A program made the translations under genes and the position numbers. Shown here piece by piece: positions 1 to 6,750 of a stretch of DNA of 6,820 nucleotides. Numbering within the stretch: position 1 is the first letter of the stretch; each line of letters opens with the position of its first letter. The DNA comes from Actinomycetota bacterium (lineage in GTDB: Bacteria; Actinomycetota; Acidimicrobiia; Spongiisociales; ZC4RG35): NCBI GenBank assembly GCA_003242515.1, contig QGUS01000092.1, forward strand, positions 1 to 6,820, given 5' to 3'. The notes beneath the pieces were generated by a model, which was not told the DNA's origin, did not search any database, and saw only the letters and a program-made list of their open reading frames with translations.

Positions 1-747
1 CGAGTAGAGCTCGTTGTGCCGCCGCCGGTCCGGGTCCCATCCCGAGAGGATGAGGACGACCTCATGCGCCGGCGGCCGGCCGCCCGGCGGGTCGACGATG
101 AACATGCCGTAGAGGCCGCGGGCGATGTGCTCGTCGATCGGCATCGTGTGGCAGTGGTAGGGGTGCACCCCTGCCGGTCCCGCCTCGATCTCGTAGACGG
201 CCTCCCCGCCCGGGGGCACAGGCTCCCAGCCGTCGTGGAGCGGCGAGTGGCGGCCGTGGAAGTGGAGGTTGTGGTCGTGGCCGGTGAGGTTGCGGAAGCG
301 GATGCGCAGCAGCTCTCCCTCGGTGGCCCGGAGCGTCGGCCCGGGGGCGGTGCCGTTGTAGGTCCAGGCGTCGACCGTATAGGCGCGTGACACCTGGATC
401 TGCTTCTCCACCACGGCGATCTCGATCTCCCGGACCGCCTGTCGGGACGGCGGGGGCGGCGTGGTGACACCGTCCAGCTCCGACCCGTCCATCCAGTCGG
501 GCGGCGAGTAGTCGCCCCCGTAGGGGTTGATCTCCGAGCCCGCCGGGAGGTCGCCGGAGAGGCGTCGCTCCGACGGGTCCGCGGCCCCGTAGCCGTCGGA
601 GTGGTCGTGGCCCGGCTCCCCCGCCGACGCCGGGGCCGCACCGAAGACCTGCCCGCCGAGTGCCCCTCCTGCGACGCCGGCGCCGAAGAGGGTGACGCCG
701 CCGATGCGCTTGAGGGCCTCCCGCCGGGTGATCTTCTTCTCGGTCAC
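1..747 (-). CDS. Multicopper oxidase with Tat signal, N-terminal cupredoxin domain (3' end cut by window edge)
   Basis: An exported copper enzyme of the multicopper oxidase / copper nitrite reductase superfamily; 249 codons are visible. The GTG start at 747 overlaps the upstream stop in a GTGA junction, with no clear Shine-Dalgarno, so translation is probably coupled. Residues 7-14 (TRREALKR) form a twin-arginine motif, followed by a hydrophobic stretch to about residue 37 and an ASA cleavage site near 42, so export should be folded and via Tat. A cupredoxin domain spans about 107-225. Copper ligands are visible in GHDHNLHFHG (H159, H162, H164), in HPYHCH (H195, H198, C199, H200) and at H207. 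The HCH-x6-H spacing resembles the type 1 site of NirK-like and two-domain oxidases, but the position matching the NirK axial Met is L212. The frame stays open to the edge, ending HNELYS, so at least one more cupredoxin domain is expected outside. Laccase-like oxidase is favoured over nitrite reductase; the substrate is unknown. Confidence 0.9.
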   Translation of the reverse strand, partial: MTEKKITRREALKRIGGVTLFGAGVAGGALGGQVFGAAPASAGEPGHDHSDGYGAADPSERRLSGDLPAGSEINPYGGDYSPPDWMDGSELDGVTTPPPPSRQAVREIEIAVVEKQIQVSRAYTVDAWTYNGTAPGPTLRATEGELLRIRFRNLTGHDHNLHFHGRHSPLHDGWEPVPPGGEAVYEIEAGPAGVHPYHCHTMPIDEHIARGLYGMFIVDPPGGRPPAHEVVLILSGWDPDRRRHNELYS

Positions 748-2678
748 AGGATCTTGCCGATGAGGAGCGAGGCGACGACGACCACCAGCCAGACGCCGAG
801 ACCGCCGAATCCGTACGCCATGCGGCGGCCGGCGGTGGTGTTCTTGTTGCCGGCGATCACGTAGGCGAGGGCACCGAAGAACGGCAGGAGCACCAGCACC
901 AGCGTCCAGATCACCTTCGCCACGATCCCGCGGTCCGAGCCCCACAGGTTGATCAGGCCCCAGACGCCGCCCAGGACGTAGACCGCCAGCGGGATCAGCC
1001 AGACGATGAAGCCGAACCACACCGGCCAGAAGCCGCCGTCCAGCCCGACCCCGAGGAAGGTCGGGCGCCGCCCGGCGATCTCGGTGCCGTTGGGCAGCTG
1101 GGGCGTCTCGAAGACGAACCGGGACTGGTCGATCGAGGCGAACACGTCCACGGCCGGGCGGACCGGGGCGTCGGCGCCGCCGGGGAGGTTCGGGAAGCTC
1201 AGGTCGGGCTTGGGCGCCTCGCCGTGCGCCAGCTTCGGCACCTGGCCGTGCTTGGCCTGGGCAATGCGGCCCAGCGGGTCGTGCGAGGTGGCCATGCCGG
1301 CGACGAGCGGCAGCCTGATCCCGTCGCAGGAGTGGAAGACCTCGATGTTCCAGGGGAGGCTGGACTCGAACTCGTTGCCCTCGAAGCAGCTCCCCTGCTC
1401 GACCGGCCCGCCGAGCATGAGGTCGGCCCGGCCGGACCCGAGGATCACGTTGTCACGGATGATGTTCCCGCCGGACGGCCACAGATTCTTGTCCAGCATC
1501 GACACGATCTGGATACCGGCGTTGGGGTTGTTGACCAGGAGGTTGTTGTAGACGAGGGAGTCCCGGGCGCCGGCGAGGACGATGCCGTTTCCATAGGAGG
1601 CCCACTCGAGGGTCCCGGTCGGGGCCTTCTCCTTCTCGCCGTTGTGATGGGCGTAGTTGCCGGCCACGGTGACCCGGCTCACCGGGGGCAGCGCCTCGGA
1701 GTCGAGCGTGTTGGGGACGATCCCGGCGATGTTGTGCCGCCACTCCGAGTTGACGATGTAGATGTTGCCCGACGAGTTGGTGCCCGAGTAGCCGAGGCCG
1801 TTGTACTCGGCGAGCACGTCGGTGACCATGGCGTTGCAGGGGTCGCACTGGCCGATGTAGAAGCCGGCGTCCCACGACCCGGACGCATACGAGTGCTCGA
1901 ACAACCCGTCCGTCGAGTCGAACGCGTAGATGCCGTAGATCCACCCGTCGATGCTGGTCAGGTAGGAGCCCCGGTAGCCGGTGACCCCGTTCCAGAAGAA
2001 GTTGTTGCCGGTGAAGCCGATGGCGGTCATGTTCTCGATGGCGACGCCGTCGGCGGTGACGAGGAACCCGTTCTCCCTGGTGTACTCGCCGTCGATGATC
2101 ACCGTGTTGCGGTCGACGCCGCGGATGACCAGACGCGGCGTGGTGACCGAGACCGACTCCTTGTAGACGCCGGGCTGGATGAGGATCAGGTCGCCCGGCT
2201 CGGCCGCGTCCACCGCCGACTGGATGGTCGGGTAGTCGTCGGGCACGTGCCGGATGGTCCCGGACCAGTCGCCCTCGGCCGGCGTCTCTAAAGCGGCCTC
2301 CGGCTGGCCGGTTGCGGCGTCGCCGACCACCACCGTGCCGACCATGCCCTGCCGTTTGCCGTCGGCGTCCTCCGTGGAGTGGAGCGAGCAGAAGAAGTCG
2401 TAGGTGCCCTCGGAGTTGAAGGTCACCTCGGCGGACTCGTCCGGCTGGATCAGGTCGATGCTCCAGGCGCCACCGGTGTCGATGGCGTCGTGCGGGACGC
2501 GCCCGTGGTTCACGAACCGGACCGTCCCTCCCACCTCGACGTGCACGACCGAGGGGTTGAAGGTGTTGTCCATCATCACGACCTCGGTGACCCCGTCATC
2601 GCCGCCGCACGCAGCCAGGGCGAGTGCGAACAGGAGGGCGCCACCCCAACGGAGGATCTTGGGCATGAGCGGGAGCAT
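744..2678 (-). CDS. Lipoprotein with cupredoxin, NosD-like beta-helix and C-terminal PLDc_N-type membrane domain
   Basis: A predicted surface lipoprotein of 644 residues counted from ATG 2678. Residues 5-24 (MPKILRW, a hydrophobic run, then LAAC) form a lipoprotein signal with lipidation at C24. A plastocyanin-like domain covers about 31-118, with likely type 1 copper ligands H63 (VPHD), C97 and H100 (FFCSLH) and M112 (GMVG). From about 141 to 460 there is a right-handed parallel beta-helix, starting with the typical VPDDYPTIQSAVDAAEPGD segment and continuing through Asn/Gly-rich coils, as in NosD-like proteins. It holds a CDPC pair (278-281) and C431/C451. A Pro-rich linker follows, then three membrane helices (about 552-578, 586-609, 622-641). 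The second has the LPFFGALAYVIAG signature of PLDc_N domains. The start is uncertain: ATG 2666 gives the neatest signal peptide, ATG 2720 lies just after the upstream stop, and none has a good Shine-Dalgarno. A longer reading to 2876 would run deep into dppF and is rejected. It probably partners the downstream oxidase; that is inference. Confidence 0.9.
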   Translation of the reverse strand: MLPLMPKILRWGGALLFALALAACGGDDGVTEVVMMDNTFNPSVVHVEVGGTVRFVNHGRVPHDAIDTGGAWSIDLIQPDESAEVTFNSEGTYDFFCSLHSTEDADGKRQGMVGTVVVGDAATGQPEAALETPAEGDWSGTIRHVPDDYPTIQSAVDAAEPGDLILIQPGVYKESVSVTTPRLVIRGVDRNTVIIDGEYTRENGFLVTADGVAIENMTAIGFTGNNFFWNGVTGYRGSYLTSIDGWIYGIYAFDSTDGLFEHSYASGSWDAGFYIGQCDPCNAMVTDVLAEYNGLGYSGTNSSGNIYIVNSEWRHNIAGIVPNTLDSEALPPVSRVTVAGNYAHHNGEKEKAPTGTLEWASYGNGIVLAGARDSLVYNNLLVNNPNAGIQIVSMLDKNLWPSGGNIIRDNVILGSGRADLMLGGPVEQGSCFEGNEFESSLPWNIEVFHSCDGIRLPLVAGMATSHDPLGRIAQAKHGQVPKLAHGEAPKPDLSFPNLPGGADAPVRPAVDVFASIDQSRFVFETPQLPNGTEIAGRRPTFLGVGLDGGFWPVWFGFIVWLIPLAVYVLGGVWGLINLWGSDRGIVAKVIWTLVLVLLPFFGALAYVIAGNKNTTAGRRMAYGFGGLGVWLVVVVASLLIGKIL

Positions 2679-2679
2679 A

Positions 2680-2705
2680 GGCCCGGCACCCGGTAGGGCC
2701 GGGCC
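2680..2705 (-). promoter_or_regulatory. GC-only hairpin between the ABC ATPase gene and the copper lipoprotein gene
   Basis: A perfect 8-base inverted repeat (GGCCCGGC / GCCGGGCC on the minus strand) with a 10-base loop lies in the gap after the dppF stop and ends one base before ATG 2678. No T-tract follows on the minus strand, so it is not a classical intrinsic terminator. It could act as a partial attenuator, an RNA processing or stability boundary, or a structure masking the start at 2678. The symmetry is certain; the function is inferred, and short GC palindromes are common in GC-rich DNA. Confidence 0.4.
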
Positions 2706-2725
2706 GGGGTGGGCCCGCATCCGGT

Positions 2726-3766
2726 TCAGCGCTCGGGGTCGAGGTGCTGGTAGGCGCCGGTGCGGAGGTGGCAGGCCGCCAGGTGCTCCGGCCGCCCCTC
2801 GACGGGCCGGAGCTCCGGGTCGACGAGCGGGCAGACCTCGGTGGCCGCGATCGGGCAACGGGGATGGAACCGGCATCCCGAAGGCGGGTTGAGGGCCGAG
2901 GGGATCTCGCCCGCCGGCATCGGCCGGTTGCGACGGTGCTTCGGGTCCGGCACCGGGACGGCGTCGAGGAGGGCCCGGGTGTACGGGTGGCTCGGCTCCC
3001 GGAACACGGAGCGCAGCGGCCCCTGCTCCACGATCTTGCCGAGGTACATGATGGCGATGTCGTCGCAGACGTACTTCGCCGTGGCGAGGTCGTGGGTGAT
3101 GAACAGGTAGGTGAGGTCGAACTGCTCCTTGAGCTTCATCATCAACTCGAGCAGCAGGGCCCGCACCGACACGTCCGCCATGGCCACCGGCTCGTCGGCC
3201 ACGATCAGGTCCGGGTTGGTGACCAGGGCCCGGGCGATGACCACGCGCTGCCGCTGGCCTCCGGAGATCTGGTGCGGGTACTTGTCGTAGTACTGCCGCC
3301 CCGGACTGAGCTGGACGGCCTCCAGCATCTCGATGACCCGCTCCCGCCGCTGCTTCGGCGTCAGGTCCGGCATGTGGATCCGGGCGGGGTGCTCGATGGC
3401 GGCGCCGATGGTCATGCGCGGGTTGAGCGAGGCCATCGGGTCCTGGAAGACGATCTGCATGCGGCTGCGCAGGCTGCGCATCGCCGCCGGCTTGAGGGTC
3501 CCCATGTCGACGCCGTCGAAGATCACCTGGCCGGCGGTCGGCTCGATGAGACGCAGCACGAGGCGCGCGGTGGTCGACTTGCCCGACCCGGACTCGCCGA
3601 CGAGCCCGAAGACGCTGCCCCGGCGGATGTCGAAGCTAACCCCGTCGACCGCCCGGGCGACCTGCTCCTCGCGGCGCAGCAGCGACGAGAGCAGCCCGCC
3701 CCGGACCGGGAAGTGCTTGGTCAGCCCGATGGCCTGGACCAGCGGCCGCTCGTTGACCTCAGGCAT
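2726..3766 (-). CDS. dppF: Oligopeptide/dipeptide-type ABC importer, ATP-binding subunit (DppF/OppF type)
   Basis: One of two cytoplasmic ATPases that power the Opp/Dpp-type importer; 346 residues, about normal for the family. The Walker A motif GESGSGKST is at 57-65, the Q-loop at Q108 (VFQDP), the ABC signature ISGGQ at 167-171, Walker B with catalytic Glu at LIVADE (187-192), and the switch His at H225 (ITHD). The D-loop reads AMAD (195-198) where SALD is usual, keeping the key Asp. The C-terminal oligo_HPY region follows (SHPYTRALL, 259-267) with four cysteines, C298, C304, C312 and C332; in studied family members such cysteines bind an iron-sulfur cluster. ATG 3766 has a strong AAGGAGG at 3779-3773, six bases upstream, and overlaps the dppD stop by 8 bases. 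The class is clear, but peptide, nickel or metal-chelate substrates cannot be told apart from the ATPase. The symbol denotes family type, not proven substrate. Confidence 0.95.
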   Translation of the reverse strand: MPEVNERPLVQAIGLTKHFPVRGGLLSSLLRREEQVARAVDGVSFDIRRGSVFGLVGESGSGKSTTARLVLRLIEPTAGQVIFDGVDMGTLKPAAMRSLRSRMQIVFQDPMASLNPRMTIGAAIEHPARIHMPDLTPKQRRERVIEMLEAVQLSPGRQYYDKYPHQISGGQRQRVVIARALVTNPDLIVADEPVAMADVSVRALLLELMMKLKEQFDLTYLFITHDLATAKYVCDDIAIMYLGKIVEQGPLRSVFREPSHPYTRALLDAVPVPDPKHRRNRPMPAGEIPSALNPPSGCRFHPRCPIAATEVCPLVDPELRPVEGRPEHLAACHLRTGAYQHLDPER

Positions 3767-4751
3767 CCCTGGCCTCCTTCCTCACCGGATCCCGCAGCCA
3801 GCAGGCGGCGAAGCCGCCGTCGCCATGCGCCTCGAAGCGCGGCGGCACCTCGCGGGAGCAGATGTCCATGGCGTACGGGCAGCGGGGGTTGAAGCGGCAG
3901 CCCGTGGGGGGGTGCATCAGGTTGGGCGGCCCTCCGGCCATCTGATACAGCTCCTCGTCGTCGATGGCGATGTTGGGCACCGACTTGAGCAGGCCCTCGG
4001 TGTACGGGTGCGAGGGCTTCTCGAAGACCGAGTAGACGTCGCCGACCTCGACCATCTCGCCGGCGTACATCACGGCCACACGGTCGGCGACCTCGGCGAC
4101 CACCCCGATGTTGTGGGTGATCATCATGATCGTGAGGTTGAACTCGTCCCTCAGCTCCTTGAGCAGGTCGAGGAACTTCGCCTCCACGATCACGTCCAGC
4201 GAGGTGGTCGGCTCGTCGGCGATCACCAGGTCGCAGTCGAGGGCCAGGGCCAGGGCGATCATGACGCGCTGGCGCATGCCGCCCGACAGCTGGTGCGGGT
4301 AGTCGTCGAGACGATCCTTGCGGATGCCGAGTCGCTCCACCAAGAAGGCGGCGCGCTCGCGGGCCTCCTCGTCGGTGGCGTCGGGACGGTGGGTCTGGAT
4401 GGTCTCGGTGATGTGGTCGATGATCCGCTGGGTCGGGTTGAGCGAGGTCATCGGGTCCTGGAAGACCATCCCGATGCGCCCGCCGCGGATCTGGCGCATC
4501 TCCTCGTCGGAGGCCTTCACCAGGTCCCGGCCGTCGAAGATCAGCTCGCCCTTGGCGATGCGGGCGTTCCGGGAGAGCATCCGCATCATCGCCTTGCCCA
4601 GGGTGGACTTGCCACAGCCCGACTCCCCGACCAGGCCCAGGATCTCGCCCCGGCGGATGTCCAGGGAGACGCCGTCGACGGCCCGCATGGAGCCGGCTCG
4701 GGTCTGGTACTCGACGACCAGGTCGCGGATGGAGTAGACGACTTCGCTCAT
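3759..4751 (-). CDS. dppD: Oligopeptide/dipeptide-type ABC importer, ATP-binding subunit (DppD/OppD type)
   Basis: The first of the paired ATPases, expected to form a heterodimer with the dppF product beneath the two permeases. It has 330 residues from ATG 4751, whose ATGA overlaps the dppC stop by 4 bases; the frame is open further upstream to 4856, but that part lies inside dppC and has arginine- and proline-rich shadow composition. The Walker A motif GESGCGKST is at 42-50, the Q-loop at Q98, the signature LSGGM at 155-159, Walker B LVIADE at 175-180, a normal D-loop TSLD, and the switch His at H213 (ITHN, where ITHD is commoner). The oligo_HPY region begins near SHPYTEGLL (247-255), with four cysteines C285, C291, C298 and C317, the pattern linked to an iron-sulfur cluster in characterised relatives. 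All catalytic motifs are intact in both ATPases, so both sites could be active. The substrate class is not resolved. Confidence 0.95.
   Translation of the reverse strand: MSEVVYSIRDLVVEYQTRAGSMRAVDGVSLDIRRGEILGLVGESGCGKSTLGKAMMRMLSRNARIAKGELIFDGRDLVKASDEEMRQIRGGRIGMVFQDPMTSLNPTQRIIDHITETIQTHRPDATDEEARERAAFLVERLGIRKDRLDDYPHQLSGGMRQRVMIALALALDCDLVIADEPTTSLDVIVEAKFLDLLKELRDEFNLTIMMITHNIGVVAEVADRVAVMYAGEMVEVGDVYSVFEKPSHPYTEGLLKSVPNIAIDDEELYQMAGGPPNLMHPPTGCRFNPRCPYAMDICSREVPPRFEAHGDGGFAACWLRDPVRKEARDA
3773..3779 (-). promoter_or_regulatory. Strong Shine-Dalgarno of dppF
   Basis: The minus strand reads AAGGAGG with a six-base spacer to ATG 3766. It lies inside the last codons of dppD and fixes the dppF start. 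It is the only strong ribosome binding site found before any start in the window; the other genes seem to rely on overlap coupling. Confidence 0.8.
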
Positions 4752-6007
4752 CGGTCGCGCAGCCTCGGGTTGATGATCTCGACGAGGCCCTCGCCGAGCA
4801 TGGTCAGGGTGAGGACCACGAACATGACGGCCAGGCCGGGGAACGTGACCAGCCACCAGGAGGTCTGGATGGCGGCCTGGCCACGGGCCAGGTCGATGCC
4901 CCAGTCGGGCACGTCCGGGGGCAGGCCCAGGCCGAGGAACGACAGACCGGCGCCGGTGAGGATGGCGTCGGCGACGTTGACCGAGAAGATGATCGCCACC
5001 GAGGGGATCACGTTCGGGAAGATGTAGCGGCGCAGGATCTCGCCGGCCCTGGCGCCGATCGAGCGGGCCGCCTCCACGTACACCGCCTCCTTGATGGCGA
5101 GCGTCTGGCCGCGGACGATCCGGTAGTAGGTCGGGATGTAGACGACGGCGATCGCCACGACCACGTTGAAGACGCTTGCCCCCAGCACGGCGGCGATGGC
5201 GATGGCGAGCACCAGGCCGGGGAACGAGTAGATGCTGTCCATGACCAGGGAGATCACACGGTCGATCTTCCCGCCGGTGAAGCCCGAGATCAGGCCGAGG
5301 GGGAGCCCGATCAGGAGGGCGAAGGTGGCGGCGGCGAAGCCGACCAGGAACGCCACCCGGGTGCCCCAGATGAGGCGGCTCAACACGTCCTGCCCGAGCT
5401 GGTTGGTGCCGAGGATGAAGCTGGTGGCGGCGGTGGCCTCGGCACCCTCCAGGGTCCCCTGGATCACGACGTCCGGGTGGTCACCGAGGACCTCCTCGAG
5501 GGCGACGTTGGAGGCGGCGCCGGCACGGACCGATCCGTCCGCGATGGCCTCGACCATCGCCTCGAGGGTGTCGAAGCGGACGATGCGGAGCCGGATGCGG
5601 GTGCCGACCTCGTCCGAGACCTCCTCGGCGGCGGAGCGGGCGATCTCGCTGGACGGGGTCCCGACGACGACGCCGAAGGCCTCGCGTTGGCCCGTGGCCA
5701 GGTCGCGCAGGCTCTCCACGCCCGAGTCGGAGCGGGAGACGAGCACCTCAACGGCCGGCTTCTCCCCCGGCGCCAGGTTGCGGGGCCCGACGTTGGCGTT
5801 CGGGTCGTACGGGGCGAACCACTGCGGGAAGATGGCCACGAGCATGAGGAACACGACGATCACGCCGCCGATGAGGACGAACCACCAGTCGGGGCCGTAC
5901 CAGCGGCGCGCCATGAGGGCCCGGCGGACCCAGCCGACGCGCGCCAGCTCCTGTTCCCACTCCTGGAGCGGCTCGGGTGCTTCCTGGATCTGTCGCTCGG
6001 CTTCCAT
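4748..6007 (-). CDS. dppC: Oligopeptide/dipeptide-type ABC importer permease (DppC/OppC type) with an extra extracytoplasmic domain
   Basis: An inner-membrane permease of the BPD_transp_1 family with 419 residues, against roughly 280-310 for usual DppC proteins. The ATG at 6007 shares its A with the dppB stop (TGATG). A cytoplasmic N-terminus (1-40) is followed by the first membrane helix (about 42-61) and FAPYDPN (64-70), where the family normally moves within a few tens of residues to the LGTNQLGQDVLSRLIWGTR segment. Here that segment appears only at 199-217, because about 85-190 is an insert (see the separate entry). The rest is ordinary: several helices from about 218 to 405 and the cytoplasmic EAA coupling loop at about 310-336 (YVEAARSIGARAGEILRRYIFPN). 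GAGLSFLGLGLPPD (352-364) and the terminal EGLVEIINPRLRDR are family-typical. The insert keeps the reading frame and GC-rich codon use of its surroundings, so it is not an obvious recent acquisition or assembly error. Confidence 0.95.
   Translation of the reverse strand: MEAERQIQEAPEPLQEWEQELARVGWVRRALMARRWYGPDWWFVLIGGVIVVFLMLVAIFPQWFAPYDPNANVGPRNLAPGEKPAVEVLVSRSDSGVESLRDLATGQREAFGVVVGTPSSEIARSAAEEVSDEVGTRIRLRIVRFDTLEAMVEAIADGSVRAGAASNVALEEVLGDHPDVVIQGTLEGAEATAATSFILGTNQLGQDVLSRLIWGTRVAFLVGFAAATFALLIGLPLGLISGFTGGKIDRVISLVMDSIYSFPGLVLAIAIAAVLGASVFNVVVAIAVVYIPTYYRIVRGQTLAIKEAVYVEAARSIGARAGEILRRYIFPNVIPSVAIIFSVNVADAILTGAGLSFLGLGLPPDVPDWGIDLARGQAAIQTSWWLVTFPGLAVMFVVLTLTMLGEGLVEIINPRLRDR
5438..5755 (-). 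other. Insert in DppC resembling one lobe of a periplasmic solute-binding protein
   Basis: Residues about 85-190 of the DppC-type permease, predicted to lie outside the membrane. The order of elements matches the middle lobe of type 2 binding proteins of the SBP_bac_3 kind: a hinge-like strand (AVEVLVSRSDSG), a DL-G segment (SLRDLATG), a strand ending in a GT turn (FGVVVGTPSSEIA), a helix, a strand (RIRLRIVRF), the DTLEAMVEAIADGSVRAGAA helix-turn that resembles the 'ealeaL..GrvDA' signature, and a returning hinge-like strand near 179-195. The flanking lobe of a full binding protein is absent. This is pattern recognition without a search; a merely elongated family-specific loop remains possible. 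Confidence 0.55.
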
Positions 6008-6750
6008 CAGTACCTGACCCTCGGGTCGACCATCGAGTAGATCACGTCGACGAGCAGCGAGATCATCGACACGAAGAGTGCGAACACTGCCACCACGCCC
6101 TGGACGGCGGTGTAGTCACGGAGGCTGATCCGCTCCACCAGGTAGCGGCCGACGCCGGGCCAGGAGAACACCGTCTCGGTGAGGACGGCGCCCGCCAAGA
6201 GGATGGCCACCTGGAGGCCGATGAAGGTGATGACGGGGATCATCGCGTTGCGGAGCGCGTGGCCGTAGACGATGGTGCGCTCCTTGATGCCGCGCGCCCG
6301 GGCGGCGGCGATGTAGTCCTCCTCCAGGGTCTCGATGACGTTGACCCGGGTGAGACGAAGGAAGACGCCCAGCAGGATGAGCCCGAGGGTGAAGGCGGGC
6401 AGCACCATGTGGCGGAGGGCGCTGCTCAGGGCATCCCAGTTGCCGGTGAGGATCGAGTCGACCACCAGTAGGTTGGTGATGCGTTCCAGCGAGCCGGAGA
6501 CGACCGGGTCGATCCGGCCGGCCACCGGGAACCATCCCAGCTGGACCGCGAAGACGAGCTGCAGGATCAGCCCGAGCCAGAAGACGGGCATGGCGTAGAT
6601 GGCGACGCTGAACATCCGCAGGCCGTAGTCGGTGGCGGACTTGCGCCGCGCGCCGGCGAGGGTGCCGGAGAAGATGCCGCCGACGATGGCGACGATCGAT
6701 GCGGGGATGATCAGCTCGATGGTGGCGGGGAAGCGCCCACCGAGCTCCAC
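6007..6750 (-). CDS. dppB: Oligopeptide/dipeptide-type ABC importer permease (DppB/OppB type), N-terminus missing
   Basis: A channel subunit pairing with the DppC-type permease. 247 codons are trusted, starting at 6750 with VELGGRFPATIEL, which matches the family region just before the second membrane helix. Family members have about 310-340 residues, so the first helix and first outer loop are missing. The GTG at 6750 is therefore probably an internal codon, not a start. Hydrophobic helices lie at about 11-33, 46-73, 116-136, 170-192 and 213-238. The EAA coupling loop is at about 145-171 (DYIAAARARGIKERTIVYGHALRNAMIP), followed by the family-typical TETVFSWPGVGRYLVE and the terminal MVDPRVRY. 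The frame stays open to base 6820, but that stretch translates to low-complexity Pro/Gly and adapter sequence and was left out. The stop overlaps the dppC start by one base. The substrate-binding protein gene often found upstream of dppB would lie beyond the window. Confidence 0.9.
   Translation of the reverse strand: MELGGRFPATIELIIPASIVAIVGGIFSGTLAGARRKSATDYGLRMFSVAIYAMPVFWLGLILQLVFAVQLGWFPVAGRIDPVVSGSLERITNLLVVDSILTGNWDALSSALRHMVLPAFTLGLILLGVFLRLTRVNVIETLEEDYIAAARARGIKERTIVYGHALRNAMIPVITFIGLQVAILLAGAVLTETVFSWPGVGRYLVERISLRDYTAVQGVVAVFALFVSMISLLVDVIYSMVDPRVRY

Noticed and set aside
1..747. Calling the oxidase a copper nitrite reductase (nirK)
   Set aside because: The HCH motif and a Leu at the axial Met position do not fit typical NirK, and the second domain, with the deciding ligands, is outside the window.
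1224..2291. A 355-codon open frame on the plus strand
   Set aside because: It is antisense to the beta-helix gene, with repetitive Val/Asp/Gly/Arg composition and no recognisable domain or signal.
2680..2705. An intrinsic terminator after dppF
   Set aside because: No T-rich stretch follows the stem on the minus strand, and the next gene starts within a few bases.
2679..2876. An N-terminal extension of the copper lipoprotein to an ATG at 2876
   Set aside because: It would overlap dppF by about 150 bases, and the added residues are Arg/Pro-rich shadow sequence placed before an evident lipoprotein signal.
3333..5027. A 564-codon open frame on the plus strand
   Set aside because: It lies antisense to dppD, dppF and part of dppC, which have clear motifs throughout. 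Its translation is rich in Arg, Ser, Val and Asp/His runs with no domain; long antisense frames are expected in very GC-rich coding DNA.
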